Made by a program: the position numbers and the translations under genes. A stretch of DNA of 41,883 nt from a virus: the IMG/VR virus record IMGVR_UViG_3300042453_000366, positions 1-41,883 of that record, one strand, 5' to 3'. The number at the start of each line of letters is the position of its first letter. Position 1 is the stretch's first letter. This document shows, piece after piece, positions 24,762 through 32,118 of the stretch. The notes below the pieces were generated by a model. That model was not told the DNA's origin, ran no database searches, and worked only from the letters and a program-made list of their open reading frames with translations.

Positions 24762-24958
24762 ACCGCTGCTCCACTACGCAGTTGGCGGTGCATACGGCTG
24801 GCGGTGCCGTAAGTGGAGACCAGCTCGGGGAATGCGTCCAGTAGGCGGCGCTTGTTGCCGGGGTCAGCCTTGAGGCCAGCAGCGGCTAGCGCTTGGAAGA
24901 ATCCACCGCCGTGCTGGTAGGCGGTGGCAAATGTCCAGTAGATGTCTGCTTCTGTCAT
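24758..24958 (-). CDS. Small conserved protein (66 aa), unknown
   Basis: A 66-residue protein beginning MTEADIYWTFATAYQHGGGF and containing FQALAAAGLKADPGNKRRLL. Helical, slightly basic, without catalytic residues. Its stop overlaps the exonuclease start by four bases and its start overlaps the stop of the 41-residue membrane protein. Small proteins of the same design occur in other cyanophages as far as I recall; function unknown. Confidence 0.7.
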   Translation of the reverse strand: MTEADIYWTFATAYQHGGGFFQALAAAGLKADPGNKRRLLDAFPELVSTYGTASRMHRQLRSGAAV

Positions 24959-25080
24959 GGCTTGAGTTGCTCTTGGCAGGCGTGATGGCTGTAGGCGGGC
25001 TGCTGGCGACCGGTGTCATAGGCCATTGCCCAAACACCGAAGATGATTGCCAGCACGGCAAAGCGGTTGAGATTGTTCAT
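24955..25080 (-). CDS. Tiny membrane protein (41 aa)
   Basis: A 41-residue frame from ATG 25080 to TGA 24955. It starts MNNLNRFAVLAIIFGVWAMA, one hydrophobic helix, and ends in a short polar His/Gln tail with a single Cys. Both ends overlap neighbouring genes by about four bases, as in the rest of this operon, and it fills the gap completely. It follows another single-span protein, so the pair may act together in the membrane. Function unknown. Confidence 0.6.
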   Translation of the reverse strand: MNNLNRFAVLAIIFGVWAMAYDTGRQQPAYSHHACQEQLKP

Positions 25081-25271
25081 GCCATCAGCGCCTTACGGAC
25101 GCGATAGGTGGACAGGTTGAGGCGGTCGGCAATGCGCTTCTGGCTCAGGCCAGTGCGGCGCAGTACGCGGATGCGGCGGTCATCTGAGGCAGTGAGCCAG
25201 TCGATCACGGCGACTACTACCAGCAGTGGCAGCAGCAGTTTCCAGATGATCAGCAGTGCGGTTGTGAGCAC
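25077..25271 (-). CDS. Membrane-anchored helix-turn-helix protein (64 aa)
   Basis: A 64-residue protein with two parts. Residues 3-26 form a strong transmembrane helix (LTTALLIIWKLLLPLLVVVA). After a short charged link (TASDDRRIRVLRRT), residues 40-64 read LSQKRIADRLNLSTYRVRKA, a helix-turn-helix of the resolvase/sigma-4 type. A DNA-binding motif tethered to the membrane is unusual in a phage. It is the first gene behind the promoter at 25311-25338. Might tether phage DNA, or sense or regulate at the membrane. Confidence 0.75.
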   Translation of the reverse strand: MLTTALLIIWKLLLPLLVVVAVIDWLTASDDRRIRVLRRTGLSQKRIADRLNLSTYRVRKALMA

Positions 25272-25310
25272 GGTTCTCGGTTTGGGGTGCCGGTTGTCCG
25301 GCTTGTGCGT

Positions 25311-25338
25311 ATCCTACACCATGTGCAACCCCTGTCAA
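25311..25338 (-). promoter_or_regulatory. Sigma70-type promoter for the lower early operon
   Basis: On the minus strand a perfect -35 TTGACA (25338-25333) is followed after 16 bases by TAGGAT (25316-25311), four of six matches to the -10. It lies just downstream of, and partly inside, the 3' end of the VRR-NUC gene and 40 bases before the start of the membrane-HTH gene at 25271. It would drive the recombination, SSB, Dcd and sigma genes separately from the helicases. A CCGG-TTGT-CCGG hairpin (25290-25301) lies in the leader. Confidence 0.68.
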
Positions 25339-25682
25339 CCCCCGGCAGCCATGATCTGCTCCGCATCGCTGACCGAGCGCGCCACGCCGGCAATGCCGCC
25401 AGCGGCCTGGACTGCATCCAGCCACTGCTGCTGCTCAGGGCGCAGCCTGCCGGTGGCGGTCTTGACCTCTATAGATAGGAAGACAGCCACGGTGCTGCCG
25501 ACCATATCCTCAGTCACCGTGACGCGCTTCCAGCCGATCAGGTCAGCGCTGCCCTTGCACAGTCCGAACTGAACCGGGCGGCCATTGGCATCACGCAGCG
25601 TGCCGGTGTTGTTGCGGAACAGGCGCGTGTCACCGTTGCTGCAGGCGATGCGGATGTGCTGCTGGATTTGCTGCTCAGTCAC
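25335..25682 (-). CDS. VRR-NUC domain nuclease
   Basis: A 115-residue VRR-NUC protein. Motifs: RLFRNNTGTLRDANGRPVQF in the N-terminal part, GLCKGSADLIGWKRV with the catalytic Asp, FLSIEVKTATGRLRPEQQQW with the E-x-K, and a C-terminal helix-strand VQAAGGIAGVARSVSDAEQI. The fold belongs to the PD-(D/E)XK group and stand-alone phage copies are thought to be structure-specific nucleases. Adjacent to a DEAH helicase, with only the stop and start junction between them, it likely acts with it in replication or recombination. Confidence 0.9.
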   Translation of the reverse strand: MTEQQIQQHIRIACSNGDTRLFRNNTGTLRDANGRPVQFGLCKGSADLIGWKRVTVTEDMVGSTVAVFLSIEVKTATGRLRPEQQQWLDAVQAAGGIAGVARSVSDAEQIMAAGG

Positions 25683-27029
25683 TCATCCGCCGTAACGCTT
25701 CGCCAGTCTGGCCTGATAGACCCTCTCGGCCCATCCGCGCTTGTAGCCGCGTTGCTGCGCTAGCTCGCGGAGTGCATCCAGGTCGCGGGCTGAGGATTGC
25801 TCACGCCGCTTAGCCACTGCCATCTCCACCAGCTCCCCATCAACCTGCTGCAACTCGCGGCGTTCCTGCGGCGCAAACACATGACCGCATTCGCGGCACA
25901 CCTGTACCGCACTGGCGCTGGTGGCGAAGCACTGCGGGCACACCTTGACGCTGGGTGCCTGCTCGCGGTCGCGCTTTTTAAGGCCATCTAGGGTCCAGTC
26001 TCGTGGTTCTAAGTGGTGTCCCATCCTGAGCGTGTTGCCGACGTGGTCGAGCACCACTGCGCGCTTGCCGGGTTGCGGGCGCAGGCATCGGCCGATCATC
26101 TGTAGGTGCAGCGCCACGCTTGCCGTAGGCCGCAGCAGGATGCAACCGCCGACTGATGGCACGTCCACGCCTTCACCGATCAATGCGCAACTGATCAGCA
26201 CCTTGAGCTTGCCGGTGCCTAGGTCCTGCAGCAGCTGCCGCCGCTGCGCGGTATCCATGCTGCCGTCAATACTTGCAGCTGAGATGCCTGCTGACTGGAA
26301 GAGTGCAGCCACTGCCTCAGCGTGTGCCACGCTGCAGCAGAAGGCAATTGCCGTCTGGCCTGGCAGGTGCTTGCGGTAGTGGCCAAGACAATCACCCATG
26401 ATCGTGCCGACGCGCTGCTCAGCCTCCTTGGGGTCGAAGTCACCCATCCGCTTGCGTAGGCCGGTTGAGTCAAAGCCCGGCGGTGCCAGCACCTTGGCAG
26501 CCGCAAGAAATCCGGCATCCGTGAGCTGCTGCGCTGTTGGGCCTTGCACCATGGATTGGTAGTGCTCGCCTAGGCCGCGGCCATCCGAGCGGATCGGTGT
26601 TGCCGTTACACCCAGCAGCTTGGCGTTATGGAAGTGCTGAACCGTCTTGGCCCACGTGCCAGCCGTGGTGTGGTGTGCCTCATCCACCACTAGGAGCTGG
26701 AAGAAATCACGCGGCAACAGGTGCAGCCGGCGAGCAACGGTTTGCACGCTGGCAATCTGCACGGCATGGCTGAGATCCATGCTGCGGCCAGCACTGATAC
26801 GGCCATGCGGCATTGGCATAGCGCGGCTGGCCTGATCCAGCAGCTCTTGCCGGTGCACAAGCACCAGTACGCGGTTGCCCTTGATGCTGGCCTGCTCTGC
26901 GATGTAGCTAAAGCACACCGTCTTGCCGCCTCCGGTCGGAAGCACTGCAAGCACAGATTTATGCCCTAGCTGATACTGCAGTCGAATGTCGTTGATGAGT
27001 TGCTGTTGGTAGGGGCGGAGCTGCATCAC
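25683..27029 (-). CDS. DEAH-box superfamily 2 helicase with zinc ribbon
   Basis: A 448-residue SF2 helicase. Motif I LPTGGGKT (30-37), motif II VVDEAH (114-119), motif III TATP near 140, motif IV-like AIAFCCSVAHAEAVAALFQ, and motif VI QMIGRCLRP near 310. A C-terminal four-Cys zinc ribbon (CPQC and CREC, about 372-389) precedes a basic helical tail. Gene order next to VRR-NUC suggests joint work on branched DNA. The start overlaps the stop of the helicase-methyltransferase gene by four bases. Replication-fork or recombination helicase. Confidence 0.92.
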   Translation of the reverse strand: MMQLRPYQQQLINDIRLQYQLGHKSVLAVLPTGGGKTVCFSYIAEQASIKGNRVLVLVHRQELLDQASRAMPMPHGRISAGRSMDLSHAVQIASVQTVARRLHLLPRDFFQLLVVDEAHHTTAGTWAKTVQHFHNAKLLGVTATPIRSDGRGLGEHYQSMVQGPTAQQLTDAGFLAAAKVLAPPGFDSTGLRKRMGDFDPKEAEQRVGTIMGDCLGHYRKHLPGQTAIAFCCSVAHAEAVAALFQSAGISAASIDGSMDTAQRRQLLQDLGTGKLKVLISCALIGEGVDVPSVGGCILLRPTASVALHLQMIGRCLRPQPGKRAVVLDHVGNTLRMGHHLEPRDWTLDGLKKRDREQAPSVKVCPQCFATSASAVQVCRECGHVFAPQERRELQQVDGELVEMAVAKRREQSSARDLDALRELAQQRGYKRGWAERVYQARLAKRYGG

Positions 27030-29284
27030 ACCAGCACTCCTTGACGATTGCTGGCCACTTCAGTCAGGTTCTTGACCGCGCAGTTGAAATACGAAGGCTT
27101 CAGCTCAAAGCCGACAAATTGGCGCCCGGCTTGGATGCTGCAGTAGCCCTCGCTGCCGATGCCGGCGAACGGGCTGAGCACCACGTCGCCAGGGTTGCTC
27201 CATAGCTGCAGGCCGCGGCGGATCACCTCTAGCTGCAGCGGGCAGATGTGACGCTCATCCTCATTGGCGCGTGCGCTGCGGTATTGCAGCGTGTCTGATG
27301 GGTTGATGTCCATCCATACAGGGCTGGCGTAGCGCTGCCAGATGTTGATCGAGTCCTTAATCGGGTCGCCGCTTTTGGATGGTGGATTCTCACCAGCAAA
27401 CTCAGTGAACGGGCCAGCCACTGGCTCGGAGTTGTCGCCCAGCTTGCGCACGGTCACGAGGTAGTCAGGGATGCCTTGGCGACTGAGCGCTGAATCCTTA
27501 CGCACTTGCTTATGCAGCAGGCCGATTGCCTTGGTGCGCTGCATTGCGGTGACTGGATCCTTCCAGATGCACACCTCGCTATGGAATACAAAACCAGCAG
27601 CCTGGAAGATGCGCAGCATGTCACCGCGGAAATCCTTCACGCCGATGAAGCCATCGCGCTCTTTGCTGCTAGGCAGATTCATGCAGTGGAAGCTGATCAG
27701 CCTGCCGGGCATCATCACGCGGTGCAGCTCACTGGCAAGAAATCCGAAGTGATCAAAAAACTCCTGTTCAGTGCGGCTGTTGCCCATATCGCGGTCGCTG
27801 TTGCTGTAGGTGTAGAGCGACGCAAACGGTGGGCTGAAAATGCTGTAGTGGATGGAATTGCTGTCGAGTTGCTTGATGCTTTCCACGCAGTCACCCATAT
27901 ACATATCCCATCCATCACCGGACTTGTGCTCGGTGATGTGCGGTGCCACTTGGCGTTGGATCTTCTTGAGTTGTTCCATGGTTTGTTGCTTCATGATTTC
28001 AACCATTGATTGGGCCATCTGGATGCTGTCCGCTTCTTTGCGGCGGATGTTGTCGATCACGCGGCCTTCTGCCACGTCGTAGATGATGTGAGCGTTGACA
28101 GGCTGCTCTTGCCCGAATCGCCAGCAGCGGCGGATGGCTTGATAGAACGCCTCGTAGCTGTGCGACAGACCAACAAATGCGACGTTGTGGCACCGCTGGA
28201 AGTTGAGGCCAAAACCAAAGATGCTCGGCTTGCTGACCAGTACGCGGATCTTGCCGTCTTGGAAGTCAATGGCAGCCTGCCGCTTGTGGTCGTCAGAATC
28301 CGAGCCTGACACCTCAACCGCGCCATTGATAGCTGCAGTCAGCGCCTTGCTTTCATCGTTGAGATCACACCAGATCAACCACTGCTCGGTGCTGCTGTTG
28401 GCGAGCTTGGCAGCGGCTGCAACGCGGAGAGCGAGCGATGCCTTGCGCACCTTGCGTTGATCGTTAAGCGTGCGAGCCTCCATGGCAAATAGCGCCATCT
28501 GCCCGTCATCCCCTGCAGTTGCCTCGCGTGGCGTCTCAACCGTGCAGTCTTGGATCTGCAGCGCCGGCAGGATGAAGTTGCCATCGTCGTAGCCAAGGTC
28601 TGATGGCTTGCGGATGGTCACCGCCCAGCTGCAGACCCACTCCCAGAACTTATCCCGCGCGTGACCCTTAAGCCGCCACTTGGCAGTGTCGCCGCCGTCA
28701 TGCACGAAGAACATGGCCAGCATCTCAGTGCGGGTCATGACGCCGATGAACTCAGCATGGTTGCCGAGCTCCATATGGTCATTCGGTGCTGGTGTGGCTG
28801 AGCAGGCCAGCCGGTATGGAGTGAGGCTGAACGACTCGATGATCTGGTTGCGGATCTTGCCGGTGTATGCCTTGAGGATGCTGCTCTCATCCAGCACCAC
28901 GCCATCGAATGCGGATGGGTCGAAGTGGCTCAGCTTCTCGTAGTTGGTGATCGTGATGCCGGGCTTGACCTCGGCCTGCGTGGCGGCAAAGCTGCAGCTG
29001 ATGCCGAACTTGCTGCCCTCGCGCACGGTCTGGTGTGCAACCGCAAGCGGTGCCAGCACTAGCACGTTGGCGCCGGTCTCTTGATGCACCTGATGCGCCC
29101 ACTCAAGCTGCATGGCGGTTTTGCCCATGCCGCAGTCGGCCCAGATGCAGAACTTGCCGACACGGCAAGCCATGGTCACGATGTCCCGCTGAAACGGGAA
29201 CAGCGGCGCTGTGAACTGCTGCGGGTCAAATCCGGCAACAGGTGCTGCAGTGGATTTGGAAGCTAGGAAGTCTTGGTATGTCAT
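27026..29284 (-). CDS. SNF2-like helicase fused to DNA methyltransferase
   Basis: A 752-residue fusion. Residues about 25-440 form a SNF2-type SF2 motor: PFQRDIVTMACRVGKFCIWA, Walker A-like ADCGMGKT (49-56), VVLDESSILK near 130, CSATPAPND near 160, and motif VI YQAIRRCWRFGQ near 390. Residues about 465-740 form a class beta methyltransferase: YMGDCVESIKQLDSNSIHY, motif IV SPPF, then motif I VVLSPFAGIGSEG near 705 and FVGFELKPSYFNCA. SPPF suggests N4-cytosine modification, but adenine is possible. No partner restriction gene is present. It may modify phage DNA during translocation and protect it from host nucleases. Confidence 0.9.
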   Translation of the reverse strand: MTYQDFLASKSTAAPVAGFDPQQFTAPLFPFQRDIVTMACRVGKFCIWADCGMGKTAMQLEWAHQVHQETGANVLVLAPLAVAHQTVREGSKFGISCSFAATQAEVKPGITITNYEKLSHFDPSAFDGVVLDESSILKAYTGKIRNQIIESFSLTPYRLACSATPAPNDHMELGNHAEFIGVMTRTEMLAMFFVHDGGDTAKWRLKGHARDKFWEWVCSWAVTIRKPSDLGYDDGNFILPALQIQDCTVETPREATAGDDGQMALFAMEARTLNDQRKVRKASLALRVAAAAKLANSSTEQWLIWCDLNDESKALTAAINGAVEVSGSDSDDHKRQAAIDFQDGKIRVLVSKPSIFGFGLNFQRCHNVAFVGLSHSYEAFYQAIRRCWRFGQEQPVNAHIIYDVAEGRVIDNIRRKEADSIQMAQSMVEIMKQQTMEQLKKIQRQVAPHITEHKSGDGWDMYMGDCVESIKQLDSNSIHYSIFSPPFASLYTYSNSDRDMGNSRTEQEFFDHFGFLASELHRVMMPGRLISFHCMNLPSSKERDGFIGVKDFRGDMLRIFQAAGFVFHSEVCIWKDPVTAMQRTKAIGLLHKQVRKDSALSRQGIPDYLVTVRKLGDNSEPVAGPFTEFAGENPPSKSGDPIKDSINIWQRYASPVWMDINPSDTLQYRSARANEDERHICPLQLEVIRRGLQLWSNPGDVVLSPFAGIGSEGYCSIQAGRQFVGFELKPSYFNCAVKNLTEVASNRQGVLV

Positions 29285-29508
29285 GGCTTCACCTCTTCGC
29301 GGATCAATATCTCTAGGCGCTCTCTTTCTTTGTCATGGCGATCCAAAACAAGCTTTACGGCTTCAATCAAAACAAAAGGATCTTCGATGCCAATGCACTT
29401 AAGGCCAATCTGCACTGTTTCAAAGGTGTCTACAACGTCAACGATTGGATCACGCCATCTATCAGGCACATGCTTAAGCCGACGATCAAATGCAGTTGTT
29501 AGGTCCAT
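29281..29508 (-). CDS. First gene of leftward early operon, small helical protein
   Basis: A 75-residue protein from ATG 29508; the longer frame to 29559 runs through the promoter region and is rejected. MDLTTAFDRRLKHVPDRWRD is followed by helical VDVVDTFETVQIGLKCIGIE and a charged C-terminus (DRHDKERERLEILIREEVK). Stop overlaps the helicase-methyltransferase start (ATGA). As first product of the unit it could be an early regulator, but no motif is recognisable. Confidence 0.68.
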   Translation of the reverse strand: MDLTTAFDRRLKHVPDRWRDPIVDVVDTFETVQIGLKCIGIEDPFVLIEAVKLVLDRHDKERERLEILIREEVKP

Positions 29509-29523
29509 GGCGCGGTTCGGTCG

Positions 29524-29570
29524 CTTGCGCACCCTAGCAGCATCCGGTAGACTGCGCAAGCATCCGCTAG
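29524..29570. promoter_or_regulatory. Overlapping divergent promoters with operator-like repeats
   Basis: Perfect inverted repeats CTTGCGCA (29524-29531) and TGCGCAAG (29553-29560) provide two -35 boxes facing each other. Rightward: TTGCGC 29525-29530, 17-base spacer, TAGACT 29548-29553. Leftward: TTGCGC 29559-29554, 17-base spacer, TAGGGT 29536-29531. Superimposed is a 12-base direct repeat AGCATCCG-G/C-TAG at 29539-29550 and 29559-29570 (period 20). Promoters are inferred from spacing and are not perfect consensus. The two units cannot easily fire together, so this looks like a switch, possibly controlled by the adjacent RHH protein. Confidence 0.6.
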
Positions 29571-29575
29571 GAACC

Positions 29576-29740
29576 GTGACCTTATCTCATCCATTGGCGG
29601 TCCAATTCACCGCAGAACAGCTCGCGTGGCTGGATAGTCGCCGTGTCGCTGGCCTGTCCCGATCCGCCACGCTTCGGCTGGTGGTCGAGGAAGCCATGCG
29701 CCTTCATCGCGATGGCATCCTGCCAGCCACGAACCGATGA
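29576..29740 (+). CDS. Ribbon-helix-helix (CopG-like) protein, first rightward gene
   Basis: A 54-residue protein from GTG 29576. The longer open frame upstream crosses the promoter region and antisense gene and is rejected. The RHH pattern is a strand PLAVQFTAEQLAWLDSRRVA followed by GLSRSATLRLVVEEAMRL. Such proteins bind as dimers to short repeats, and repeats of that type lie 6-52 bases before this gene, so autoregulation is likely. Four-base overlap with the primase-helicase start. Confidence 0.72.
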   Translation: MTLSHPLAVQFTAEQLAWLDSRRVAGLSRSATLRLVVEEAMRLHRDGILPATNR

Positions 29741-32118
29741 AGGAAATTGATTTTGACGAAGCCCGTCGGTTTATTGCCTTACTCGGCAAACCGGCAGGCA
29801 CCATCCGCCTGCGCGCTTTTTTGCACCGACTACATCCCGACAAGCCCAATGACAAAGGCCGCAAAGGTGGCGCTCGTAAGCCGCTGATCAAGCAGTGGCA
29901 AGCCGAAGGCCGCGGCGTTTACGTGGTAGTCAACGACGGCGGGGACACCAACGCTGAAATCACAGCCTGCCGTGCGTTCTTTGCTGAGTGGGATGATCGC
30001 CCGCGCGAATGGCAACTCACCGCATGGCAGGAGTTAGGGCTGCCGGAGCCAACATTTCAGATCAATACCGGCGGCAAATCCATCCACAGCTATTGGGTGC
30101 TGGCTGATCCGATCACGCCATCCCATTGGGAGCTGGTGCAAGGGCGGCTGCTTGATTACTGCGATGCAGACCGCAGCATCAAGAACTCATCCCGCGTGAT
30201 GCGGCTACCTGGCAGCTACTACGCCGAAGCCGATGGCAGCCTTGGTGAGATGTGCCGCATGGTCACCAGCGCGGGCCATCGCTACAGCGTCTCCGATATT
30301 GAAGCCGTTCTACCCAATGAGGCTTACTACCAACACGAAAAGCCGGCGCAGCACTACGTAGAACCCACAGAGCGTGGCATTGATGAGATCCGCGAAGCGC
30401 TTGCCGTAATACCACCTCGCGTGCCAGGGTCCGGCACCTATCACATCTACCGCAATATTTTCTGGGGCTTGATCCAAGCCTGCGGTAGCGCTGAGCAGGC
30501 CATTGACTTGATGCAGCAGCACAGCCCGCAATGGCAAGGGCTGCAGCAGATCGCCACATCAGGCGGTGACCGCATCGGTGCTGGGACGTTTTGGTACTGG
30601 GCGCGTCATCACGGTTGGCGGCCAGCGCTGCCGATGCTTGCGCCGCAGCGTCACCGCCTAGAGGCTGCTGGTGGTGATGATGATGGCGAAGTAGTCAACC
30701 TGCAGCTTTACGACAAGTCCGGCACCGAATGGTTAGAGCTTGCAGTTGAGTACGTGTTCTGCCATCCCCGCGAGCGCTGGATTTGCGTTGATGGCGTACT
30801 GCACTGCTGGAGCGGCACCCATTATCAATCCAAGCCCGACGAAGAGCTAGCGCCAAAGCTCGCGGCATTCCTCTCCATGCTGCATGTCATCAACCAGCAA
30901 GGCGCCACCACATACCCATGGCGCAGGCCGCGTTACGTGGATGAAGCACTGCAATGGATGAGGCGACTGCTTAAGCCTGTTGAGGTCAACCCAGCCAATG
31001 CCATCAACTGCCGCAATGGTGTGGTGGCGTGGGCATGGTCTGGCCGCAAGCTGGATCTGACCTTTACACAGCACAGCCCTGCAGTTGCCTTCACCTACGT
31101 CACTGCTTACGACTACGACCCTGAAGCCAATGCCCAGCACCTATGGCGGTTGCTTGAAGCCGTAGAGCCTGGCGACCGCGACACGTTGCAACGCATTCTC
31201 GGCAGTGGGCTTGACCTCATCAAATACCGCGCCACACGAGGCAGGCCACGTGCTGTGCTGATGATCGGCGAAGGCAGCAACGGTAAAGACACCATCCGCA
31301 CTGCACTGCGGGATACTCTTGGCAGTCGTAATTTCACGAGCTGCACGCTTGCTGACTTCCGTCAATACGACCAGGGCCGTAAGTTTCCAATCGCGCCATT
31401 ACGCGGCGCCTCAGTGAACTGGTCAAGCGAAAACTCGCAGTTTGTCAGTATTGACAACCTCCAGTCATTAAAGGCTGCCATCAGTGGCGAGGAACTGTCA
31501 TATGAACTCAAGGGAGTGCAGGAGTCACAGTTTGTTCCGTCGTCTTTGTTTGTGTTCAACCTCAACAAGGATCCATCGCTAACTGGCGAGCAGGCTGCCA
31601 TTGAAACACGGTTTCATGTATTCAAATTCCGTAAGACCTTCATGGCGACGCCTACTGAACCCAACCACCTTCAAGCAGATCCAAAGCTAAAGGACGATCC
31701 CGACTTCATCCAGCAGCAAATATGTCCAGCATTCCTGAATTGGTTGCTTGAAGGCATGGCGCTCAGCATTGCAGATGGCATTGATTACACAACTGGAAGC
31801 CAAGCAATGCAGGACGTTAGAAGAGCCAGCTGCCATCTTTGGGACTTCTGTGACTCTATCGGACTCACCTATGAAGAGGGCGCCCAAGTATCAACAAAGC
31901 GCGTATGGGATGCATTGCAGGAGTGGTATCGAGAGGAGGGTTATTTGGACGATAAAGGTAGGTGGTTGATGGACCCGCCAAGTGATCGCACCGTCAAGGC
32001 GCCGCGGCTTTTGGTGCCGGCATTGCGCCAGATCTTCCCGAAACTTGCGTCCGACAGAGGCTCCGGCAAGTCCCGTGAGCGTCTCATCTCGGGTCTCAGG
32101 CTGGACTTGTGGGCGTGA
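29737..32118 (+). CDS. Primase-polymerase fused to D5-type superfamily 3 helicase
   Basis: A 793-residue replication protein. The N-terminal archaeo-eukaryotic-type primase region (about 10-200) has FFAEWDDRPREW with Asp86/Asp87 and TGGKSIHSYWVL with His117, as in RepB/PrimPol primases. Residues about 330-470 fit a D5 N-terminal domain (YKSGTEWLELAVEYVF-like, WICVDGVLHCW, AINCRNGVV). The SF3 helicase has Walker A IGEGSNGKDT near 507-516, then GASVNWSSENSQF and a sensor region FVFNLNKDPSL. It can prime and unwind; no other replicative helicase or polymerase was found. An iteron cluster follows immediately. Confidence 0.9.
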   Translation: MKEIDFDEARRFIALLGKPAGTIRLRAFLHRLHPDKPNDKGRKGGARKPLIKQWQAEGRGVYVVVNDGGDTNAEITACRAFFAEWDDRPREWQLTAWQELGLPEPTFQINTGGKSIHSYWVLADPITPSHWELVQGRLLDYCDADRSIKNSSRVMRLPGSYYAEADGSLGEMCRMVTSAGHRYSVSDIEAVLPNEAYYQHEKPAQHYVEPTERGIDEIREALAVIPPRVPGSGTYHIYRNIFWGLIQACGSAEQAIDLMQQHSPQWQGLQQIATSGGDRIGAGTFWYWARHHGWRPALPMLAPQRHRLEAAGGDDDGEVVNLQLYDKSGTEWLELAVEYVFCHPRERWICVDGVLHCWSGTHYQSKPDEELAPKLAAFLSMLHVINQQGATTYPWRRPRYVDEALQWMRRLLKPVEVNPANAINCRNGVVAWAWSGRKLDLTFTQHSPAVAFTYVTAYDYDPEANAQHLWRLLEAVEPGDRDTLQRILGSGLDLIKYRATRGRPRAVLMIGEGSNGKDTIRTALRDTLGSRNFTSCTLADFRQYDQGRKFPIAPLRGASVNWSSENSQFVSIDNLQSLKAAISGEELSYELKGVQESQFVPSSLFVFNLNKDPSLTGEQAAIETRFHVFKFRKTFMATPTEPNHLQADPKLKDDPDFIQQQICPAFLNWLLEGMALSIADGIDYTTGSQAMQDVRRASCHLWDFCDSIGLTYEEGAQVSTKRVWDALQEWYREEGYLDDKGRWLMDPPSDRTVKAPRLLVPALRQIFPKLASDRGSGKSRERLISGLRLDLWA

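Noticed and set aside
27506-28009. Plus-strand ORF of 167 residues inside the helicase-methyltransferase
   Set aside because: Opposite to a clear methyltransferase domain; no start context or motif.
29273-29575. N-terminal extension of the first RHH protein
   Set aside because: It runs through the antisense early gene and the promoter region; only the last 54 codons have a domain pattern.
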